Part shown: piece after piece, positions 56,301 to 64,000 of the stretch | Layout: each line of letters starts with the position of its first letter | How positions within the stretch are numbered: position 1 is the first letter of the stretch | DNA from: Lytechinus variegatus | Lineage: Eukaryota > Echinodermata > Echinoidea > Temnopleuroida > Toxopneustidae | NCBI RefSeq assembly: GCF_018143015.1 | Contig: NC_054751.1 | Span: 17,159,292 to 17,223,291, forward strand | Reading direction: 5' to 3' | Length of the DNA: 64,000 bases | Translations under genes and position numbers: made by a program | The notes under the pieces: generated by a model | The model's database searches: none | Told to the model about the DNA's origin: nothing | The model's input: the letters and a program-made list of their open reading frames with translations, nothing else

Positions 56301-57779
56301 TTAAGCGGCACATCCGAAAATTTAAATACCACTCTACCTGCTTATTTAGGGAGTGATTAAGGATTAAGTGCTACTCTATGTGCACATGATGTAATTTTGG
56401 CGCACATGTACTGCGATATCAAGAGACGATGATGTAATTATTGTAACCATAATTGCAGAGTAACTTATGTCATCATACATGTTATGTAACTGTTACGTAA
56501 CAAATGAAATTATCCACAGTTCTCTACAAGAATCCCGGGTAAAGGTAAAGTAAACAGTAAATTCAGACCTATTGACATGATAGAATGTAATTCTTGTTCA
56601 TTAAATACTTACAAAGCCATTATAAACATTTCTTGAGTGCTTAGCCAGCTCTGATGTGGCGTCTGATAAGTACTCGTGGAGTTGCAATAGTGAATTTGCT
56701 GGTGTTTCAATGTACTCCAAAGGTGCTCTCGTTGGGGCTCCTAACGTTGTGTATGAGCGGCCCAGCAGTGTTAGAGCAAGGTAAACTGTAAGAAATAATA
56801 ATAATATATTAATATCGGAGAATGTAAATAGACCACTCATAAAATTAACCACATTTATAATACTATTTTTTATAGAAAGGAATGTGCACAGTTAATAGGT
56901 TAGGGAGAACAAAAAGAGCACGTGGACTGGTAACAACAGAGATCGATGCCGTTGGAATGTTTATTCACACGCTTCTCTTGGCCCTTATCCAATGTTTTGT
57001 AAAAGCTGCCCATGTGTGTGCGAGCAACGCCATCACACGTAATTGAAATAGATATTGTCCATGTAACTTGATTGGTTTACTTATGTTCTCCGAGGTCAGG
57101 ATTAATTGGAAGCGAGTCGGGGAAAGGGGAACAAATTCAGAAAGGTTAATATGGGCATTTTATTAAGAGGCGTCCCGGGCCGCGAGTAGATGGGTAACGC
57201 GGCCCCCTCCAAACGGCCGAGACTCCTTGTGGTTCATAATCTGCATACAAAGCAGACTCCACTCAAGAACATCTCCAGTGGTGTGAACTTTGTGAAATTT
57301 TCACTCCCAGAGTGCCAGGTTTATTTTTAGCACTTAAACACAGATTTTCATCGATGAAAGATCTTTTTAAGCTTAATCCTCAAAAAGTGCTGAACAAACG
57401 TGAAATATCATAAATTTCATTTTTGGTAAAATACATACAAAAATATTCACAATGATGATGCAATGAGATGGGGATGTTTGTGCTTAATAATGATGAATAT
57501 CAAGAAAGTAATAGCAAGACTCCTCTAATAGCATGCGAAGACGTGTTGGAACCTGTTGCTGCCATGGTATAGTGATGGAGAACGCATCACCATTTCCTGG
57601 TGGAGATAGAGTCGATGACCTCTATGTAATACAATGCATCAAAAGTATCTGATTTTTCAATAGAGCTGAGCTGAAAACGCAAAGGAATCATTAATTAGCA
57701 TTTTATGTAAAAATTGTCAAAAAGTGAACATACCTCTTGATATCGCCAGAACAAATGGATTCGAAGATAAATTCGCCAT
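53373..57779 (-). CDS. Candidate secreted class I four-helix cytokine (IL-6/CNTF/CLCF1-like)
   Basis: Exons 57779-57734, 56785-56613, 54294-53998 and 53618-53373 join in frame to give 253 residues. All borders are GT-AG and the intron phases are 1, 0, 0. The N-terminus (FVLAISR then VYLALTLLG) is hydrophobic and likely a signal sequence. By eye I place helix A at about 46-72, a long AB loop with DINPR and GGLPTIQDLEE (83-102), helix B 110-140, helix C 152-176, a CD loop to 197 and helix D 198-228 (NVRDLCVLFEIFKYTNDVL). This order, the NP..LP..DLE loop, the helix-B pattern NLGIYYQAMDYL and the single Cys207 recall CNTF/CLCF1. Intron phases and a 3' AU-rich element agree. The gene model is firm; the family is inferred from pattern, not a search. 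Another helical secreted protein remains possible. Confidence 0.8.
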
Positions 57780-57892
57780 CTTCAATAAAGTGTAAGTCAA
57801 TGAATGTATTCGCAATGTATCCAAGGTAGGTTAAAAATAAAGTGAAAGTTCCAGTATGACTGCTTAAAATCGCTTCTCTTCAATAAAGATGT

Positions 57893-57903
57893 TATATATA
57901 TAT
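57893..57903 (-). promoter_or_regulatory. TATA-like box upstream of the cytokine-like gene
   Basis: TATATATATA lies about 115 bases before the start codon on the minus strand. A start site 25-30 bases on would give an 85-base 5' UTR without an intron. TA runs are common by chance in this AT-rich DNA, so this is only a candidate. Confidence 0.35.
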
Positions 57904-58077
57904 CTATATGTAATATCTTTCGTTGGCTACCTCCAAACTGGTGTTTTTACCTGTTTGCTTCTAAGCTGTGATTTGTATTGGAGTGCTGCTTGCCATTGCC
58001 TTTTATTGATGGCGAGCAATAAAGGGGTGGAGCTAATTCTCACTATGAACGGGTACGACCGATCACCGACGGAACGA

Positions 58078-58085
58078 TGACGTCA
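58078..58085. promoter_or_regulatory. Full CRE palindrome TGACGTCA
   Basis: This perfect CREB/ATF consensus lies about 300 bp upstream of the cytokine-like start codon. Its position fits a proximal regulatory site, but an 8-bp match alone is weak evidence. Confidence 0.3.
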
Positions 58086-61000
58086 TAAAACTATCCACCA
58101 TTCAGAGAGGCTCAAGTCGGAAATGAATATGCATGACCGTTCGCACGTGTCGGTCTTCTGTGTGCGAACGTTGACAGTAGTTTATTTTATCGTTATGTAT
58201 ACACAACGGTGTGTTTTCATGTAGCTACGCGTTTGGAGACTGCTTCTGGCGGACGACGTTCGCGAACAGCCCGAGAGTACTTCACAAAGTGGCTTGGTCT
58301 GTGACTGTCGACGTAAAAGTTGGACTTGTAAAAAGCACAGGAAAATGAGTGGATATCCTCGTTTTTTTACATTTTGTTTCGTCTGAGAGGTGTCGAGTTC
58401 TCGGATTTCCGAATTTCTCCGTTATCTAAACAGAACAATATGATCATCATTAATGAAAACAGACTCAAAGAAAGGAATGGAGAGAGGAAGATAGAGACAA
58501 CAGACAGGTAGCAGACAGCGGGCTACTTTTTAATGCCGATTAGCGGTGATATCTCTGATTTCTATTTTACCCCCGCATTTCGTCTTCCATTTTTGGACCC
58601 AGCAATGATCTGGTATCACGTATCATTATTGACTGAAGAAAGCGAAGAAGACTGGAGAAAAAGCAAAAGAAGCAAATGAATCTCGTGGATGAAGCCACAT
58701 GCCTGCGTGGGCGAGTGACGGTGAAAATAGGACAGTTGTGTCGACGTCTGCCAGCAAAATTAGGAAAAAAAGTCATCCCTGTGTCAAAACCATATCGTTC
58801 ATGTTCGGACTTCGATTTTTCGTAGCTTTGCGACATTTCGATGTTGTAAGTTTTTTGTTTAATCTTAATTTTAACGCCTCGTGATAGTTTGTACCCGTTA
58901 CCGAAAAAAATTTATTAACCTCCTAATTGATTTTTTTGCGTGACCTGGGCGAACAAAACTTTCTTACATAAATTATAACGAATGGGACCGGTACCTGTTG
59001 CTTGTTCTTAACTTCTTTTCTAAGCTTTTAATATTTGAAAGGTTCGTTCATTATACATCTTATATGGTTTAGCTTACTTAATTTTAGGCTTTTTCTTTAT
59101 TTTTTTCAAATCTGAAATTAAATGTAATTCGTGTCGTTGCGCTGACAATCTGTTGGAGGTATTTTAACATTATTTACAGACATGAAGTCTCTCTTGTAAA
59201 GGAATAACGTTTCATTATTGAATTACATCGAATCTGAGCTTTGTTATACCTTTTTTTTATATATCCTTGCCTGTCTCATAGTATGCCTTGCTCAGTTCTT
59301 ACATGTTTGTGTAAATCTGATTCTGAATACTTTGTAAAAAAAAAAGGCGTACTGAATGCTTGTTGTTCTCAGGCGTTTGATTTATATAAAAAAGTTTTGT
59401 TTTCAAATAGCAATTCTCTTCTATCAAAAGAAAATATTCATTTATTCATCTGACTGTAGTTTTCCAATGCACTTTGTATATGTATGTATGGGGGTTGGCT
59501 GGAGAGGTATGTGCTTTTAGAGCGCAAATGACCTTGTGTATATCACATGCAAAGGATATCCTATCGAGGATACGTTACACTGAGCATGTCGGGGTTAATA
59601 CGGGGTCAGCCAAGAGACGAACATCGCTGGTATGCTAACTGCTTTGTAATGACATCCCACACACAAAAAGTGTAGCTGGCGGCTCCGCCATTGTGTCAAC
59701 GTAAAAGACTAATTTTTTGTTATTTCAATGTTTTTAAAAACATTAGTACCTGTATTACAAAGTGGGGTATATCATTAGAAGTACTCTCTAATTTCTGAAT
59801 CCATGGCAATAACACGAGAGACCAATCGCAAATAGACTGTGATTTAAAATTTTCAATCTAATTTTAAGTTTATAAATCTTGTTCCCAATCTATTTTTTTA
59901 ATTGGTGCCCAGCCACAGTTTAACATTTTTTTTCTTTTTTTTGTAGCCGGTAAATTGTTCGAATGATTATTTTGAAATTGGGCTACTGTCATCATGCATT
60001 ACTCGTATGTCTGTCATTATTATTGGAATGATATTCACTGAAAGCACAAAGTATAATACACTGCATCCGCGAGATTAGTCAATTAATTTGAGCAATGTAT
60101 TTTTAAGAGATAGCAAAATTCTAGAAATTTAGAAAATCAATTTTCATCTTAACTACTTTGGGGACTTAAAAAATGCATGAATTATTTTTGATAGAAAAAT
60201 TAATATCACAGCACATCGTATTTTATACTCCATAACATTTGTATTCATATATGTATTCATTGATGGTGATTTTTATTTTAATTGAAAGAAACAAAGAATT
60301 AGTACACATTTTCTCAAGTTATATTCTTAAATCAGTGATTTTTCACACTTCTGCGGAGGGGGGGGGGGCTCATTCTGCGTTAGTCTAGCTAGATCTGGAC
60401 GTACATGTAGTTATTTGTTTGGAATCCCCTACGTCAGACCTCTCTCCTTTTCACCTTCTCCTGCTTAAAAAAAGGTCTGATGTATTGTATTGGTGTGTGA
60501 CAGTTGGATTTTCCAAACAATTACTAACGACCAGATCTAGACTAGTATACGTATGAACTTAATTCCCTAATGTTTGTAACGGAATTCCCCGTTGACTGTA
60601 TTAAAGCAACAGATTAGTAGTATATTTCATTTACTGTATTCAATTTGTGAGTAGAGAGAAGCGAAGATATAACGAAAAGCCAATAATAATACTCTCAAGA
60701 CTGGGGAGCCTTCTTCAAATAAGCATAAATCGTACTCAAAATTGATTAAGTGACAGAAATTGAAACTTGATACAGTCATTAATTTGGTCGGATGAAGCTG
60801 TATAGGTAACTTGGTTAGCACCGTCTGTCTAGTCATCAATCTTTTTACGGGTGTGTTATTTTTTTACTTCGTTGATGTAATATAAATTATGTATGTTTTC
60901 TTTGCGAATGATTCATTGGTGATTTTGAATTAAACTTTGCAATAAAATCTGCTGCAAAGTATATTCATGCAATATATCATAAAATCAATTGCTGTTGATG

Positions 61001-62520
61001 CACTCAACATAACAGAGAGTTTGGTTTTTCAAAGTATCTGTAAAAAGTTTAACTAGAACTATTTGTATGAATTCTAGTCTGTCTATATAGGGGGTTTAAT
61101 ATTCGTTATAGTGATTACAACTTATTAATCATTCATACGTACAAGAAATGTTTTTTTTTTATATTTCAGAGACATTTTTCATACTAAAAAAATATTTTAT
61201 TGTGAAATACAGATACTAAATAATTGTCATTCATTAGGACTCTAATTGTTAATTGATTTGAAGTCATTTTAGGACTGTTTACCTTGTTTTTAAATGCTGG
61301 CAATTCGTAATAAGAATTACCATGCTCTATCTTAATATTCCATCTGATTTTTTAATTGAACCGAAATTTCGAATATATACTCCTAAAACATTTCGCTGCA
61401 GGTTTTCAACTTTCAATAAACAAATCATCTCATATGACATTTCTGTTTATCCAGTTAGTCACGGATGGACCTACAATAAAGGTCCATGGTATCATTTCAT
61501 ACGTGTTCCATTTGTGTATAGGAGGGGTGTGAATATTCCCTATGAATCTCACGAAATGGGGGAGATCACATCAGCAAAAATCATTATCTCTGATATAAAA
61601 TCAAAATGTGATATTTTGAATTTTCCCTTAATTTCTCAAAAGAGATATATACACAACACGTTCACGTGCAAATTAATGGTGTCATGAACTCACTAATAAG
61701 TATTCTTATTACAACATTTTTACTTTTTCCTCATTGTAATGTGCAACAAAATTTGATTCCTCTCTGAACATGACTGTGGTTCATTGCTGTACCTTATATT
61801 ATTTTGATTTAATAAAGAGTTTGTTTCCTAATTGTCAGTTCCGCAAAAAAATAGCAAAAATATAATTTACACGATAAAATACAACAGAAATAGGGAGAGT
61901 GTGACATCATCAACCCTGCTCATTTGCAAATCACTGGGGTGTGCTTAACTGATTTGTGACTAAGGGAAATCTCAAAAAAAGCGTGGGTAAAAGAATTCCT
62001 TTTTTACATTCATTTTTTATTGAATTTTCAGCGTTATTTCACGTTCTTCAATTTTTTGGGTGGACTTCCTTTTAAAGAATTCCTTTAAAAATTCGGCAAT
62101 AATCTCAAATACACGTATTCATGACTTACGAATTTTCTTATTTTGTATTTGAAACACTGCCATCTGTTTGAGTTCTCAATTAGTATGTTAAATATGTCAT
62201 CTGAACTTTCCCACTGAGATAAAAAAATATTTGCATCTGATTTTACGAGTTAAATCTGTTCTAATTTGTAATCATTATTAATGTTTTATATTTGTTAATG
62301 CGTCGGTGGACGTTATGTATGCAATCATGAATAAAGTTCTTTTACTTTTATAATCACAGTTTGAAATTGTTTGATTTCAATGTTTCACTGAATAAAATAA
62401 TCTAAACTTAGCTGAAAATCTAAGAATTTAAATGGTAATCTTTTCAAAATGGAAGAATCTGTTGATTGGATGGGTTGATGAGTGGTTTGATCGCCTAATC
62501 AATTCAATGATTGTTGATCT
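58086..62520. other. Gene-poor stretch; possible divergent promoter at its left end
   Basis: 58100-58330 is richer in CpG (CGACGTTCGCGAACAGCCCGAG) and could be a promoter or untranslated exon of a plus-strand gene lying to the right, but I cannot follow any coding exons. A poly-G run lies at 60358. The 121-codon plus ORF at 61322-61687 is non-repetitive but AT-rich and unrecognised; I do not call it a gene. Confidence 0.4.
61870..62075. mobile_element. Truncated TTAA-type MITE
   Basis: GTGACATCATCAACCCTGCTCATTTGCA, TTGAATTTTCAGCGTTATTTC and the end GGGTGGACTTCCTTTTAA match the right part of the MITE at 27371-27980. The left half is missing or decayed. Confidence 0.6.
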
Positions 62521-62667
62521 GGGGCTCGTTGCAGAAAGAGTTGCAATCAAACGCAACTCTAAAAATCATGCGCAACTTGATTTTCAACCAATCAAAAGCG
62601 CGCATTTTTGACTTGTGATTGATTTTTTGACTTGCGTTTAAACGCAACTCTTTCTGCAACGGTCCCC
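62521..62667. mobile_element. MITE with GTTGCAGAAAGAGTTGC ends
   Basis: The left end GGGGCTCGTTGCAGAAAGAG pairs with the right end CTCTTTCTGCAACGGTCCC. AAACGCAACTC is repeated inverted inside, with the central CAACCAATCAAAAG word also found in the 22838 and 42931 MITEs. It is about 147 bp and non-coding. Confidence 0.8.
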
Positions 62668-62859
62668 TGATGTGTTTCAAAGTTGATCAATTGAATTGTT
62701 TGTTTGATGACTGAGTGGTTTGATTGATTTTTTAAAAATTATATTTTGCTACTGAATTGGTTGATCAATTGAATTGTTGATTTTGAACTCTCATGTTTGA
62801 TTGCATTGATTGATCAACTGATTGTTTATCAACATGATGGTATGTTATTAATTGTTTGC

Positions 62860-63640
62860 TGATTGCTTGTTGATTGATTGATTGATTTGTTGATTGATTG
62901 ATTGATTGTTGAATTGATTGCGTATCGATTGTTGATTTGATAGCTTATTGATTGGTTGTTGGTTTGACCGATTGATTGTTGATTTGATATCTTATTGATT
63001 GGCCGAATGATTGATTGATTGTTTATTTGATGGTAAATTAATTGGCCGACTGATTGCTGATTAGATACTGTAATGATTGGGCGATTGATTTGATAGCGTA
63101 TTGATTGGCTGATTGTTTGATTGTTGATTTTATAGTGTATTGATTGGCCAATTGATTGTTGATATGATAGTGGATTGATTGGCCGATTGATTGTTGATTT
63201 GATAGTGGATTGATTGTTGATTTGATAGTGGATTGATTGGCCGATTGATTGCTTGTTGATTGGCCGATTGATTGTTGATTTGATAGTGAATTGATTGGCC
63301 GATTGATTGATTTTTTATTTGATGGTGGAATGTTTAAATGACAGATTGATTGCTTGTTGATTTGATAGTGGATTAATTGGCCGATTGATTGCTTGTTGAT
63401 TTGATAGCGTATTGATTGGCCGATTGATGTTGATTTGACAGTGGATTGATTGGCTGATTGATTGCTTGTTGATCTGATAGTAGATTGATTGGCCGATTGA
63501 TTGATTGTTGATAGCGTATTGACTGTTGATTTCGGTTCCCATGTTTTAATGTATTGATCAAAATTGATTGATTGATTGGTTGATTGAATGAATGATTGTT
63601 TGATTAACAATTCTTGTTTGATGTATTGATTGATTGAACG
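62860..63640. repeat. TTGATTGATTGGCC minisatellite
   Basis: About 20 or more imperfect units of roughly 28-40 bp combine GATTGATTGGCCGATTGATT and GTTGATTTGATAGTG. The pattern fades out on both sides, into ATTGATCAATTGATT-like sequence from 62480 and on to the window end. The 190-codon minus-strand ORF rich in Asn, Gln and Ser is an artefact of the array. Confidence 0.92.
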
Positions 63641-64000
63641 ATTGATGCTTTTATAGCTTATGTTTCACTGTTCTGAGTGATCAATTGATTGAATAATTGT
63701 TGACTTGATATGTATATATTTTAGTTTATTTTGGCCAATAGTATATGATTAATCAAATGATTGAATAATTTCTGATCATTTGATATTTATGTTTATGTTT
63801 TACTAATTTAATTGATCAATAAAAATGATTATTGATTCTGTAGCAGTATAGCTTGTGTTCTACTGGCTTGATTGATCAATCGATTGACGATTGTTATATC
63901 TTGTTATACATTTTTATTGGTGATTTATCAATTCATTGAATTATTATAGCTTCTTATACAGTTAATGTAAGATATTATTGGATGATCGGGTGAACGAATT

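Noticed and set aside
61322..61687. 121-codon plus-strand ORF
   Set aside because: It is non-repetitive, but the composition follows AT-rich DNA, no family was recognised, and no splice partner was found.
63038..63610. 190-codon Asn/Gln/Ser-rich ORF (minus strand)
   Set aside because: It is a product of the TTGATTGATTGG minisatellite; all three frames on this strand stay open in parts.

Overview
The window is animal nuclear DNA, most likely from a sea urchin or a close echinoderm relative. The signs are short exons in kilobase-scale introns with GT-AG boundaries, about 35-40% GC, many poly-C/poly-G runs, large numbers of short inverted-repeat elements, and fold-back transposons like those known from sea urchins. 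No bacterial operons, CRISPR arrays, tRNA or rRNA genes were seen.

Four spliced genes can be assembled with consistent reading phase. (1) 6-8941, minus: the first seven coding exons of the ciliary protein CFAP206; the rest lies beyond the left edge. (2) 15163-22034, plus: a complete secreted subtilisin-type protease of the proteinase K/aqualysin group, with all catalytic residues. Its catalytic-histidine exon is present twice (17800-17947 and 18313-18460), with equal length and phase, so the two should be mutually exclusive. (3) 24201-33276, minus: a complete three-exon histamine N-methyltransferase-like gene with a 7.3-kb first intron full of repeats. (4) 53373-57779, minus: a four-exon gene for a 253-residue helical protein. 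Its helix order, single cysteine, 1-0-0 intron phases and AU-rich 3' flank resemble a class I four-helix cytokine of the IL-6/CNTF/CLCF1 type. This is the most interesting item in the window. The family call is inference and needs a structure or profile search. A weaker unassigned 174-codon ORF lies at 46341-46865.

The centre (27-49 kb) is mostly repeats. Two 4-kb fold-back elements (28241-32260 and 34398-38483) have arms built from tandem units of about 155-190 bp, and share the terminus TAGTCCAG with 3-bp flanking repeats. A third, small one (42698-43095) has the same terminus, a 9-bp target duplication and a nested MITE. Another element (43121-43657) also has a 9-bp duplication. A palindromic GATATC satellite with a 437-bp higher-order repeat (44393-45530) runs into a 37-bp E-box minisatellite and two matching hairpins. 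TTAA-flanked MITEs recur at 7.4, 27.4, 41.2 and 61.9 kb. From 58 to 62.5 kb I see no gene, and the right end is a TTGATTGAT minisatellite. The four genes are not obviously related in function; they are neighbours, not an operon.
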